Source: Chitinophagaceae bacterium BSSC1 (GTDB taxonomy: Bacteria; Bacteroidota; Bacteroidia; Chitinophagales; Chitinophagaceae). From it: a stretch of 64,000 bases of DNA. Location of the stretch: contig NKJC01000001.1 in assembly GCA_002256435.1 (NCBI GenBank), positions 1,364,001 through 1,428,000 of the forward strand. Reading direction: 5' to 3'. Under the pieces are notes generated by a model. That model made no database searches. It saw only the letters and a list, made by a program, of their open reading frames with translations, and was not told where the DNA came from. Shown here piece after piece: positions 53,757-63,194 of this stretch; the stretch's first letter is position 1; each line of letters starts with the position of its first letter. Made by a program: the position numbers and the translations under genes.

Positions 53757-56700
53757 ATGCGAGTATCCATTAACATAGTAACCTGCTTTCTTTTGGCAAC
53801 GGCTGGTTTAACCAATAACCAGTTGTTGGCCCAAAAAGCAAACAATGCTCCAACAAAAAAGACAGCAGAAGCCCAATCGGTTAGCGGTTTGGTAAAGGAC
53901 GCTGCCACAGGCAAGCCCCTTAGTGCCATTAGCGTTTCAGTAGAAGGTTTTTCCGCAGCACTAACCGATGACAAGGGTAAGTTTAAAATTAGAGTACCAG
54001 GTAAGTCAGCAACCATCATATTCAGTGGAGAAGGTTTTCAAACCAAGGAAACGGCTTTGAGAGGCAGAACCGATTTGACTGTTGCGCTTTTTGAAGAAAG
54101 TTTCAACTCCATTTATGACCAAGTGAAATTACCCGCTGGTGATAAACGCGGTACCCAAACAGGCTTGGCAGTAAATAGTATTAATTCTAATGGTAACTGG
54201 GGAAGAACCAATGAGACCACGGATGGATTCTTGCAAGGAAGGGCCGCTGGTTTAAATGGAACCATGCGTTCTGGAACTCCTAACGCAGGTGCTTATTTAA
54301 ATATCAGGGGATTGAATTCCATGTATACTAATAACCAACCGCTGGTAGTAGTGGATGGTGCTATTTATGATATTGGTGATTATGGTAGTTCAGTAATTGG
54401 TAATCACTATACCAATGCATTGGCCATGATTGATCCCAAAGACATTGAGAACGTAACCATTATCAAAGACGGAACTTCTACCTATGGAACCAAGGGTGCC
54501 AATGGGGTTATTAATATTACTACTATTCATGCTAAAGAGCAGGCTACCAAGATTGACTTTGCAGTTTTTGGAGGTGTAAACCAAGCGCCAAAAAACTTGC
54601 CAGTGATGGAGTCTGCAGACTATAGAGTTTATGTTAGTGATTTATTGCGTACAAAAGGAATGACTGATGCACAGATTCAGGCTCAGCCATTTATGAATGA
54701 TAATACCAGCAACCCTGATTACTATCGCTACCACAATCAAACCAATTGGCAGGATCAAGTATTGTCTAATAGCGCTTCTACCAATTATTATTTGAAAGTA
54801 TCTGGTGGAGATAATATTGCCAAATACGCCCTCTCTCTAGGTTATGGTAGTAATAATGGGGTAACTGATAACACCAAAATGACCAAGTACAATGTGCGTT
54901 TTAATGGTGATTTGAATATCAGTAGCAGGTTAACCGCTGCAACCAATTTTTCTTTTACTTATTATGACCATTTGATTAAAGATCAGGGTTTGGCTGCTAA
55001 AACAAATCCTTTGTATTTGGCACAAACAAAAGCACCATTTCTAAATACCAATGAAGTAGACAATGTTGGAAACATTTCTCCCAACAGAGCAGACACAGAT
55101 ATTTTTGGAATTAGTAACCCGGTTGCTGTGATTGAAAATATGTTTAACAGCAGCAAGGCCTATCGCTTCTTTGGAACCATTGCTTTTAATTACAAATTGT
55201 CTAGCACCCTGAATTTGGGAACTATTGTAGGCATCACTTTTGATAAAGCGCGTGAACAACGCTTTGTACCAAGAAAGGGCGTGGCTAATGATAGCTTACC
55301 AAATGCCATTGCTGATAGCAGATTGGCTGGTAATGTAAAACGCATCAGCAATTTGTACAACGAAACCTTTTTGGAATACAATAAAAAATTCAATCCCCTA
55401 CACCAGCTACAAATAAAAACAGGTTTGCGTTATATGAATGCAACCAACGAGCAGGATCTACAAATTGGTTATAACTCTGCTACAGATGATTTTATCAGCG
55501 TAGGTACTGGTGTAAACACTTTGCGTAAAGTAGGTGGTGATATTGGTAAGTCTGCTTGGGTAAATTATTACTTGAGCGCCAACTATACTTATAACAACAA
55601 ATGGTTCCTTTCTTATAATATGGCCGTAGACGGATCATCTAGATTTGGTCAGGACGCTCAAGAAGGGATTAAATTGGGTGGTAATAGTTTTGCAGTACTA
55701 CCTTCTGTTTCTGCAGGATGGTTGGTTTCTTCTGAAAAATTCTTGGCAGGTGCTAAAAACCTAGACCTGTTGAAATTGCGCGCAAGCTTTGGAAAAACAG
55801 GTAACGATGATCTAGGAAATTATACTGCCAAACAAGCGTATGTTTCTCAAAACTTATTGGGTATGCAAGGTTTGGTTAGAGGTAATGTTGCCAATCCGCA
55901 ATTACAATGGGAAACAGGAACACGCTTTAATATTGGCGCAGACCTTTCTTTGTTCAATGAGCGCTTGACTTTCTCATTTGACTATTTCAGCAATAAGACC
56001 AACAAGATGTTGTCTTATGAAAACCTTCCAACCGCTTCTGGTTTCTTATATGCTATTTCTAATACGGGTGGCATGAAAAACACCGGTTTTGATTTTAGCG
56101 TAAACGCCAGACTTGTTAACCAACGTCAATTTAAATGGGATCTTGGTCTAGTGTTAATGAAGTACAAAGGAACATTAACCCAATTACCACAAGACATTAT
56201 TACCAATTATGGTGGTGCTAGTTTATTATCAACCGTGGGTGGTGTTGGTCCGGCTGTATTCTATGGTTTAAAATCTTATGGTGTATTCTCTACAGATGCA
56301 GAAGCAACTGCTGCCAACCTCTTTAAAATGTTGCCAAATGGAACTTTTGCTCCTTATCAAGCCGGTGATGTGCGTTATGTAGATACCAATGGAGACAAAG
56401 TGATTGATGACCGCGACAGACAAAATATTGGTAACCCTAATCCAGATTATACTGGAGCGGTGACTTCTAAAATTAGCTGGAAGGCCTTTACCCTAGATTT
56501 CTTATTCACTTTCAGTTCTGGCAACCAAGTATACAATGGTGTACGCGAAGCGCTGGAGTCTCAGTCTGGAATGGAAAATCAATTGTTGAGTGTAAATAAT
56601 CGTTGGAGGTCACAGGGTCAAATCACCAATATGCCAAAAGCAACTTGGGGTGATCCAATGGGTAATGCTGCATTCTCTGACAGGTTTATTGAAGACGGTT

Positions 56701-56933
56701 CTTTCTTCCGAATGAAAGCTGTTACATTGAATTACCATTTGCCACTGAAAGCAACCAATTTGATCAAATACATTAGCTTCTATGCAACTGGTAATAACCT
56801 ACTCACTTTTACCAAATACCTAGGATATGATCCTGAGTTCTATGGAGCAGAGTCAGTATTTGCTAGAGGTATTGATACGGGCTTAGAACCCATTTCAAAA
56901 TCAATTGTAGGCGGAATTAGGATTGGACTTTAA
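53757..56933 (+). CDS. SusC/RagA-type TonB-dependent transporter, second copy
   Basis: The 1058-residue transporter has a signal peptide ending LLAQ, a carboxypeptidase-D-like domain (VSGLVKDAATGKPLSAISV, about 43-115), a plug (GFLQGRAAGLNGTMRSG, NIRGLNSMYTNNQPLVVVDG) and a barrel ending GGIRIGL. The last residue is Leu rather than the common Phe. It is diverged from the first copy, so the pair is not a recent duplication and may take a different ligand. It precedes its SusD partner by 27 bp. Confidence 0.94.
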   Translation: MRVSINIVTCFLLATAGLTNNQLLAQKANNAPTKKTAEAQSVSGLVKDAATGKPLSAISVSVEGFSAALTDDKGKFKIRVPGKSATIIFSGEGFQTKETALRGRTDLTVALFEESFNSIYDQVKLPAGDKRGTQTGLAVNSINSNGNWGRTNETTDGFLQGRAAGLNGTMRSGTPNAGAYLNIRGLNSMYTNNQPLVVVDGAIYDIGDYGSSVIGNHYTNALAMIDPKDIENVTIIKDGTSTYGTKGANGVINITTIHAKEQATKIDFAVFGGVNQAPKNLPVMESADYRVYVSDLLRTKGMTDAQIQAQPFMNDNTSNPDYYRYHNQTNWQDQVLSNSASTNYYLKVSGGDNIAKYALSLGYGSNNGVTDNTKMTKYNVRFNGDLNISSRLTAATNFSFTYYDHLIKDQGLAAKTNPLYLAQTKAPFLNTNEVDNVGNISPNRADTDIFGISNPVAVIENMFNSSKAYRFFGTIAFNYKLSSTLNLGTIVGITFDKAREQRFVPRKGVANDSLPNAIADSRLAGNVKRISNLYNETFLEYNKKFNPLHQLQIKTGLRYMNATNEQDLQIGYNSATDDFISVGTGVNTLRKVGGDIGKSAWVNYYLSANYTYNNKWFLSYNMAVDGSSRFGQDAQEGIKLGGNSFAVLPSVSAGWLVSSEKFLAGAKNLDLLKLRASFGKTGNDDLGNYTAKQAYVSQNLLGMQGLVRGNVANPQLQWETGTRFNIGADLSLFNERLTFSFDYFSNKTNKMLSYENLPTASGFLYAISNTGGMKNTGFDFSVNARLVNQRQFKWDLGLVLMKYKGTLTQLPQDIITNYGGASLLSTVGGVGPAVFYGLKSYGVFSTDAEATAANLFKMLPNGTFAPYQAGDVRYVDTNGDKVIDDRDRQNIGNPNPDYTGAVTSKISWKAFTLDFLFTFSSGNQVYNGVREALESQSGMENQLLSVNNRWRSQGQITNMPKATWGDPMGNAAFSDRFIEDGSFFRMKAVTLNYHLPLKATNLIKYISFYATGNNLLTFTKYLGYDPEFYGAESVFARGIDTGLEPISKSIVGGIRIGL

Positions 56934-56960
56934 TCAAGTATTTAAAAGGGATTTTCAATT

Positions 56961-58766
56961 ATGAAATCAATTAGTATAAAAAAGAAATTCTTTGTATCGG
57001 CAATGGTCCTGGTTGGCCTAGGTTTAGGTATCAGCTCTTGCAAAAAGGTTTTGGACAAACAACCCGAAACGTTTTTGACTACCGGTCAGGTGTATAGAGA
57101 TATCTATGACGCTGACGCTGCCATCATTGGTGTTTACGGAAAGTTCATGGGGCTTGCCAAACAATACATTGTACTCAATGAATTGCGTGCAGACCTGATG
57201 CAGGTGACGGATAATGCCGATTCTTATATGCGTGAGATTAACCAGCATACGGTAACAACTGGCAACCCTTATGCCGATCCAACACCCTTTTATGCCGTGA
57301 TCAATAGTTGTAATGACGTGTTGAAAAACCTGAAAATCATGTTGGCAGACAACAAGATTAAACAAGGTGAATATGACCAACGTTACTCTGATATTGGTGC
57401 GCTGCGTTCTTGGATCTATTTGCAATTGGGCATCCATTGGGGTGACCAAGTGCGCTATGTAACCAGTCCTTTAGAAACCCTAGCTTCTGCAAAAGACGTA
57501 GCCAATTATCCAGTAGTTACTTTTGACCAATTGCTTGATAGCTTGGTTAACTTTACTAGTACACTCCCTTATACCAGACCTTATCCAATGGGTGCCACCA
57601 TTAACACTGGTTTAGTAACCAATGTGGACGGTTCTAATACCCGTAGATTCTTCATTGACAAATTTGCCCTGCTGGGCGATTTGAATTTGTGGAAAGGCAA
57701 TTACAACAAAGCCGCCACTTATTACAGAAGTATTATGGAGCCCGTACTAAACGGCTATGACGTTGATAATGCCAATGGTTTGTACAACATTGGTGGTGAC
57801 CAATACTACCAACAGTCTAGACAAGCGTTTGCATCTGTAGCGGATAATAGAGACTTGTGTGTGGGTTATATCCGTTTTAAAGAAGCTGACCAAGGTTCTT
57901 TAATTGACAACAATACCCAAGGATGGCGCTCTATGTTTGCACGCGGTCAAGACAATTTATGGATGCAACAATGGTTATGGGTTTTGCCCTTCAATAGCAA
58001 CTTTGCTCCTGAAAATCCTTTTGTCAATATGTTCTCAAATTCTGGAGGATCATATTTACTAAAACCATCTAAAGAAGCCATGGACAAATGGAATAGCCAA
58101 ACACAGGCTAATGGATTTCCATTTGACGCACGCGGTAATTTTACTTACAGAACCCTGAACGGACAACCTGTGATTGTTAAATACCTATACAATTATTTAG
58201 ACGCAAGTAGTTTTGTTCCAACCAATCCTTTGCAAAAACCAGGTCAATGGTTCTTGAACAGGGTGTCTAATGTACACTTGCATTTTGCTGAAGCAGCCAA
58301 TAGAGATGGAAAAAGAAAATTGGCGGCAGCACTACTTAACCAAGGTATTAGTACCACATTTGATCCAACACCAGGTGTTACAGGAAGGGATGTAACTAAT
58401 ATCATGAATACTTTGTCTGAGCCTTACCCTTATAATTTTGACGCAAGAAACGGAGAAACCCCAAGGTACCGTGGAGACTGGCATAGAAACGCTGGAATCC
58501 GTGGTTGTGCTAGGGTGAATCCAGCAGCCATTGTTGGAGACAGCACTTTGTCTATTGAAAGTTCTCTCTTAAATGAAGGTGCATTGGAATTGGCTTATGA
58601 AGGTCACCGTTGGTCTGATCTGGTGCGTATTTCTATTAGAAGAAATGACCCAGCTATTTTGGCTAATGCGGTATTCAACAAATTGAGCAAAGACGGCAAT
58701 CCAGCAGCAGCTGCAACCAGGACCAAACTCTTGGACAGAAAAAACTGGTACCTGCCTTTCAAATAA
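56961..58766 (+). CDS. SusD/RagB-type nutrient-binding lipoprotein, second copy
   Basis: The 601-residue lipoprotein (lipobox ISSC, Cys27, then KKVLDKQPETFLTTGQVYRD) is about 100 residues longer than the first copy. It has the SusD helical core (DIGALRSWIYLQLGIHWGDQVRYV, FALLGDLNLWKGNYNKAATYY) and the C-terminal EGALELAYEGHRWSDLVRISIRR. The extra length lies mainly in the middle and may enlarge the ligand-facing region. It ends the locus; a strong terminator follows. Confidence 0.93.
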   Translation: MKSISIKKKFFVSAMVLVGLGLGISSCKKVLDKQPETFLTTGQVYRDIYDADAAIIGVYGKFMGLAKQYIVLNELRADLMQVTDNADSYMREINQHTVTTGNPYADPTPFYAVINSCNDVLKNLKIMLADNKIKQGEYDQRYSDIGALRSWIYLQLGIHWGDQVRYVTSPLETLASAKDVANYPVVTFDQLLDSLVNFTSTLPYTRPYPMGATINTGLVTNVDGSNTRRFFIDKFALLGDLNLWKGNYNKAATYYRSIMEPVLNGYDVDNANGLYNIGGDQYYQQSRQAFASVADNRDLCVGYIRFKEADQGSLIDNNTQGWRSMFARGQDNLWMQQWLWVLPFNSNFAPENPFVNMFSNSGGSYLLKPSKEAMDKWNSQTQANGFPFDARGNFTYRTLNGQPVIVKYLYNYLDASSFVPTNPLQKPGQWFLNRVSNVHLHFAEAANRDGKRKLAAALLNQGISTTFDPTPGVTGRDVTNIMNTLSEPYPYNFDARNGETPRYRGDWHRNAGIRGCARVNPAAIVGDSTLSIESSLLNEGALELAYEGHRWSDLVRISIRRNDPAILANAVFNKLSKDGNPAAAATRTKLLDRKNWYLPFK

Positions 58767-58792
58767 GTTCTACAGGCAAGCGTAGGATAATG

Positions 58793-58829
58793 AAAATAAA
58801 GGTGATCTTAGGATTGCCTTTATTTTTTT
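58793..58829 (+). terminator. Rho-independent terminator after the FAS1-SusCD locus
   Basis: The stem AAAATAAAGG (from 58793) pairs with CCTTTATTTT, followed by a T-run. It separates the second susD gene from the SGNH esterase gene. Confidence 0.8.
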
Positions 58830-58867
58830 AAGACGGACCAGTTAGTTTAGAAGACTAATCAACTGTT

Positions 58868-58920
58868 CAAACGGCGAACAGAAATCAAACAGGAAACACC
58901 AATCAAACGGCGAACAGAAA
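58868..58920 (+). repeat. 18-bp tandem repeat, three units
   Basis: Three 18-bp units start at 58868, 58886 and 58904. The first and third share 17 bases (CAAACGGCGAACAGAAA) and the middle one is diverged (CAAACAGGAAACACCAAT). The repeat lies in the leader just before the SGNH esterase start. Direct repeats of this size in a leader may be binding sites or a replication-slippage scar. Confidence 0.65.
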
Positions 58921-58929
58921 ACAATACAA

Positions 58930-61083
58930 ATGAAAAAGCAGCAACGGGTTTTTGCAGTCATCAGCTTCAGTTTTTTATTGATGGCATTTACCGCCCTCAA
59001 AGACGATAGACCTACTTTGTATATTATTGGTGATAGTACCGTTCGCAATAGCATGACCAATGGCCAGTGGGGTTGGGGAACTTTGATCAGTGAGTTTTTA
59101 GACAGCAGTAAAATTGCGGTGAGTAATCAGGCCATGGCCGGAAGAAGCACTAGAACTTTTATCAAAGAACAGCGCTGGGATAAAGTATTGTCTACTTTGA
59201 AAAAAGGAGATTTTGTGATGATGCAGTTTGGTCATAATGAAGGCTCTAAACCAGATACTTCTAAAGCGGGTTATCGTGGTGTTCTAAAAGGTGTAACCGA
59301 AGATTCTGTTTCTCTTACTTGGGCCGATGGTAGTATTGAAGTAGTGCATAGCTATGGTTGGTACCTCAAAAAATTTATAAAAGATGCAAAAGCAAAAGGA
59401 GCTATTCCCATTGTTTGTTCCATGATTCCAAGAAATGAATTTAGAGAGGGCAAAGTGATGCGTAGCAATCAAGACTATGGCAAATGGGCCAAGCAAGCAG
59501 CACAAGAAGCAGGCGCTTATTTTGTAGACCTCAATAGCATTACGGCAGATAAATATGATGCCATGGGCGATGTAGCCGTGAAAGCATTTTTTCCAGGAGA
59601 CCATACCCATACCAATGAAGCGGGTGCTAGGGTAAATGCCCAATCTGTGATCAGTGGACTACGCGCACTACCCAATTGTCCCTTGTACAATTTTATCCAA
59701 TTCAACCTTCCCGTTTCTTTTTCAAGTAATATGATTTTGCAGCGTGAAAAACCCGTTGTGATTTGGGGATCCGCCCCCGCTGCAAAATCAGTGACCCTTT
59801 CTTTTGCCAACCAACGCAAAACGGTTCAAGCAGATAATACTGGTGCTTGGAAAATTGAGCTGGATCCCATGAAAGCTTCTACCACCAATAGAAACTTGGT
59901 CATCTATGCAGAGAACAAAGACAGCATAGTCATGAAGAATATCTTGGTAGGAGATGTTTGGCTCTGCTCTGGTCAGTCCAATATGGAATATACGTATGAC
60001 CGAAAAATTAAAAGATACGCTTTACCCAAAAGAGGAGAAGACTTGCAGGAAATGGAAAAAGCCAATACCAACAAGTCAAACAATATTCGCTATCTCTATG
60101 TAGAAAGACTCAATACCAGACAGCCCTATTTGCCATCGGTGGGTTGGGTAGACGCCAGTGATACGGTCATGAATTATGTATCGGCCATTGGCTATTTTTT
60201 TGCTAAGGAAATTGAAGCCAAAACGGGTGTGCCTATTGGTATCATCAGCAGCTCTTGGGGAGGCACAAGAATTGAACCTTGGATTCCAGACTGGGCTTAC
60301 CAAAATTCACCAACTTTAAAAGACTCCGTAAACGGACCCAATTTTAAAGTAGATGGTGTGCACCCCGGGCAAATGTTTAATAGTATGATCAAACCCATGT
60401 TGCCCAGCACCATTAAGGGTATGCTTTGGTATCAGGGTGAATCAGATTTGAATATCCATGACCACGCAACCTATCCAGCAAAATTTGAATTATTGGTGAA
60501 TACCTATAGAGAATTGTACACGGATAAAAAAATGCCAGTTTACTATGTACAAATAGCGCCGCACTTGTATAGCAAGCGCAAGGATCCTCTACCACATGAT
60601 GTATATAAACTCCCCGAATTCTGGGAAGCACAAGCTGCATCTTTGAACCTATCTAAAGTAGGCATGGTAGTGACCACAGACCTGGTAGATAACCTTGGCG
60701 ATATTCATCCTCCTTATAAATGGGAAGTTGGTCATAGACTAGCCCTGCAGGCATTGGCCAAGGATTATGGATTTAAGAAAACTGTTTTTAGTGGTCCGGC
60801 TTATCAGTCTATGCGCGTTAAGGAAGACAAAATTATCCTAAGTTTTAAAACGGACGCTGCGCTCAAAACCACAGACGGAAAAACACCCAATTGGTTTAGT
60901 CTGGCTGGCGCCGATGGTCAATTTGTAGAAGCCAATGCCAGCATTGAAGGAAAGAAAATTGTCTTGCAAGCGGCAACTGTAAAACAACCAACCCAAGTAA
61001 GATTTGCCTGGCATGAAACAGCCCAGCCCAATTTGGTGAATGAAGCAGGTTTGCCTGCGCTACCTTTTAGAACAGGAAATTAG
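58930..61083 (+). CDS. Two-domain SGNH esterase: RGAE-like plus sialate O-acetylesterase-like
   Basis: The 717-residue exported protein joins two SGNH hydrolases. The N-terminal part (about 28-255) resembles rhamnogalacturonan acetylesterase: GDST with Ser36, MAGRSTRTF, MQFGHNE and DHTHTN with Asp224 and His225. The usual GHND reads GHNE. The C-terminal part (about 260-715) resembles sialate O-acetylesterase (SASA): CSGQSNMEY near 345, SSWGGTRIEPW and LWYQGESD. It should remove acetyl groups from plant or microbial polysaccharides. It lies just downstream of the SusCD locus but after a terminator. The signal peptide is MKKQQRVFAVISFSFLLMAF, with an uncertain cleavage site. Confidence 0.88.
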   Translation: MKKQQRVFAVISFSFLLMAFTALKDDRPTLYIIGDSTVRNSMTNGQWGWGTLISEFLDSSKIAVSNQAMAGRSTRTFIKEQRWDKVLSTLKKGDFVMMQFGHNEGSKPDTSKAGYRGVLKGVTEDSVSLTWADGSIEVVHSYGWYLKKFIKDAKAKGAIPIVCSMIPRNEFREGKVMRSNQDYGKWAKQAAQEAGAYFVDLNSITADKYDAMGDVAVKAFFPGDHTHTNEAGARVNAQSVISGLRALPNCPLYNFIQFNLPVSFSSNMILQREKPVVIWGSAPAAKSVTLSFANQRKTVQADNTGAWKIELDPMKASTTNRNLVIYAENKDSIVMKNILVGDVWLCSGQSNMEYTYDRKIKRYALPKRGEDLQEMEKANTNKSNNIRYLYVERLNTRQPYLPSVGWVDASDTVMNYVSAIGYFFAKEIEAKTGVPIGIISSSWGGTRIEPWIPDWAYQNSPTLKDSVNGPNFKVDGVHPGQMFNSMIKPMLPSTIKGMLWYQGESDLNIHDHATYPAKFELLVNTYRELYTDKKMPVYYVQIAPHLYSKRKDPLPHDVYKLPEFWEAQAASLNLSKVGMVVTTDLVDNLGDIHPPYKWEVGHRLALQALAKDYGFKKTVFSGPAYQSMRVKEDKIILSFKTDAALKTTDGKTPNWFSLAGADGQFVEANASIEGKKIVLQAATVKQPTQVRFAWHETAQPNLVNEAGLPALPFRTGN

Positions 61084-61110
61084 GGTTAACTTAGCAGACC
61101 AATCTAGGTT

Positions 61111-63150
61111 ATGCCCTTTAATTTACACGCACCATATTTACCCGCAGGAGACCAGCCCTCTGCCATTAAGCAGTTGACTGATAATGTAAATGATGGAGAG
61201 CAGTTTCAAACCCTTTTGGGCGTAACGGGTAGTGGTAAAACATTTACCATTGCCAACCTGATTCAAAATACGCAGCGACCAACCTTGGTGCTCACGCATA
61301 ATAAGACTTTGGTGGCGCAGTTATACGGAGAGTTCAAACAATTCTTCCCAGACAATGCCGTGGGTTATTTTGTGAGCTACTATGACTACTATCAGCCAGA
61401 AGCCTATATGCCCGTGCGCGATGTCTATATTGAAAAAGACCTCAGCATCAATGAAGAGTTAGACAAGCTGCGCTTGCAAGCCACGTCTCAATTATTGAGT
61501 GGAAGAAGGGATATTATTGTTGTGGCCAGTGTGAGTTGTATTTATGGTATGGGTAATCCAACCGAATACGAGAACGGGATTATTCGTATTCACAAAGGTC
61601 AAGTGATATCCAGACAGGGATTCTTACACGCCTTGGTCAACGCATTGTACAACCGATCACAAGGAGAATTTGGAAGAGGAACATTCCGAGTTAAAGGAGA
61701 CACCGTAGACATTAACCTACCCTATGTAGACTTTGGTTATCGCGTTACTTTTTTTGGAGACGAGATTGAAGAAATAGAAAGCATTGATACCGCCAATAGC
61801 AAACGCATTGGGGTCATGGATACCGCTGCCATTTTTCCTGCAACCCTTTATTTGGCTCCAAAGGAAATGATCCTGCAAGTGATGCACGAGATCCAGGATG
61901 AGATGATGGCGCAGGTAGAATATTTTAAAAGCACAGGTAAGTTTATAGAAGCACAAAGACTCAAAGAGCGCGTGGAATATGATATTGAAATGATTCGCGA
62001 ACTGGGATATTGCAATGGCATTGAAAACTATTCACGCTTTTTTGATCGGCGTAAGCCAGGCACCCGACCTTTCTGTTTATTGGATTATTTTCCCAAAGAC
62101 TTTTTATTGGTGGTAGATGAAAGTCACCAAACCATTCCGCAGGTGGCAGGTATGTATGGTGGAGATAGAAGTAGAAAATTGGTCTTGGTGGAATATGGAT
62201 TTAGACTACCATCGGCCATGGATAACCGGCCTTTGAACTTTAATGAATTTGAAGCCCTCACAGGACAAACCATTTTTGTAAGTGCCACGCCGGGCGATTA
62301 TGAACTAGAGAAAACAGGTGGTGTGGTAGTGGAACAAGTAGTAAGACCAACGGGGCTTTTGGATCCGCCAATTCAAATTAGACCCAGTGCCAATCAGATT
62401 GATGATTTGCTTGACGAGATTGACAAGACCGTGAAAAAAGGGGATCGGATTTTGGTGACCACGCTCACCAAACGCATGGCTGAAGAAATGGACAAATACC
62501 TGGCTCGCATTAATATCAAATCAAAATACATTCATAGTGACGTAGACACTTTGGAGCGCGTTGAAATTTTGAGACAATTACGCTTGGGAGAGATTGATGT
62601 ATTGGTGGGTGTGAACCTATTGAGAGAAGGATTGGATTTACCAGAAGTTTCTTTGGTGGCCATTTTAGACGCAGACAAAGAAGGGTTCTTGCGCAATGAA
62701 AAATCCTTGACCCAGACCGCAGGCCGCGCCGCGCGTAACGTGGATGGATTTGTTATTTTCTATGCCGATAAGATGACCGAGTCTATGCAAAGAACTATTG
62801 ACGAGACCAATCGCCGCCGCGAAAAACAAATTGCCCATAACCTGGCTAATGGCATTACACCAACCACTATTATCAAGAGTAGGGAGCAGGTGTTTGCGCA
62901 AGGTTCTGTTTTAGATATTAAGGGCTATGACCCATCTAATCCTTATGCCCTGCAACAAGACGCGCCATTGGTTCCATCTAAAGTAGCGGATGAGCAAGAG
63001 ACGTATCAGACCATTCCTCAATTGGAAAAAGCCATTAAGCAAACCAAGAAAGAAATGGAAAAAGCTGCTCGTGACCTAGACTTTATTGAAGCTGCTAGGT
63101 TGCGTGACCAGATGTTCAGTTTACAAAAGGACCTGGAACAAATGAAATAG
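61111..63150 (+). CDS. uvrB: Excinuclease ABC subunit B
   Basis: UvrB verifies DNA damage in nucleotide excision repair with UvrA and UvrC. The 679-residue protein has Walker A GVTGSGKT near residues 39-46, the beta-hairpin region YFVSYYDYYQPEAYMP, VVDESHQTIPQVAGMYGGD, helicase motifs such as LVGVNLLREGLDLPEV and QTAGRAARN, and a C-terminal UVR domain (EKAARDLDFIEAARLRDQM) that binds UvrC. Length is typical. It starts 27 bp after the esterase stop, and a shared hairpin lies beyond it. Confidence 0.98.
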   Translation: MPFNLHAPYLPAGDQPSAIKQLTDNVNDGEQFQTLLGVTGSGKTFTIANLIQNTQRPTLVLTHNKTLVAQLYGEFKQFFPDNAVGYFVSYYDYYQPEAYMPVRDVYIEKDLSINEELDKLRLQATSQLLSGRRDIIVVASVSCIYGMGNPTEYENGIIRIHKGQVISRQGFLHALVNALYNRSQGEFGRGTFRVKGDTVDINLPYVDFGYRVTFFGDEIEEIESIDTANSKRIGVMDTAAIFPATLYLAPKEMILQVMHEIQDEMMAQVEYFKSTGKFIEAQRLKERVEYDIEMIRELGYCNGIENYSRFFDRRKPGTRPFCLLDYFPKDFLLVVDESHQTIPQVAGMYGGDRSRKLVLVEYGFRLPSAMDNRPLNFNEFEALTGQTIFVSATPGDYELEKTGGVVVEQVVRPTGLLDPPIQIRPSANQIDDLLDEIDKTVKKGDRILVTTLTKRMAEEMDKYLARINIKSKYIHSDVDTLERVEILRQLRLGEIDVLVGVNLLREGLDLPEVSLVAILDADKEGFLRNEKSLTQTAGRAARNVDGFVIFYADKMTESMQRTIDETNRRREKQIAHNLANGITPTTIIKSREQVFAQGSVLDIKGYDPSNPYALQQDAPLVPSKVADEQETYQTIPQLEKAIKQTKKEMEKAARDLDFIEAARLRDQMFSLQKDLEQMK

Positions 63151-63172
63151 GCGCTACCATTGCAGCGCCTAT
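63147..63172. terminator. Bidirectional hairpin between uvrB and the convergent gene
   Basis: ATAGGCGCT (63147-63155) pairs with AGCGCCTAT (63164-63172). It overlaps the uvrB stop codon. The tail is AT-rich with no long T-run, so termination may be partial. Confidence 0.6.
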
Positions 63173-63194
63173 TAAATTCAAATCATTTTCTGAT

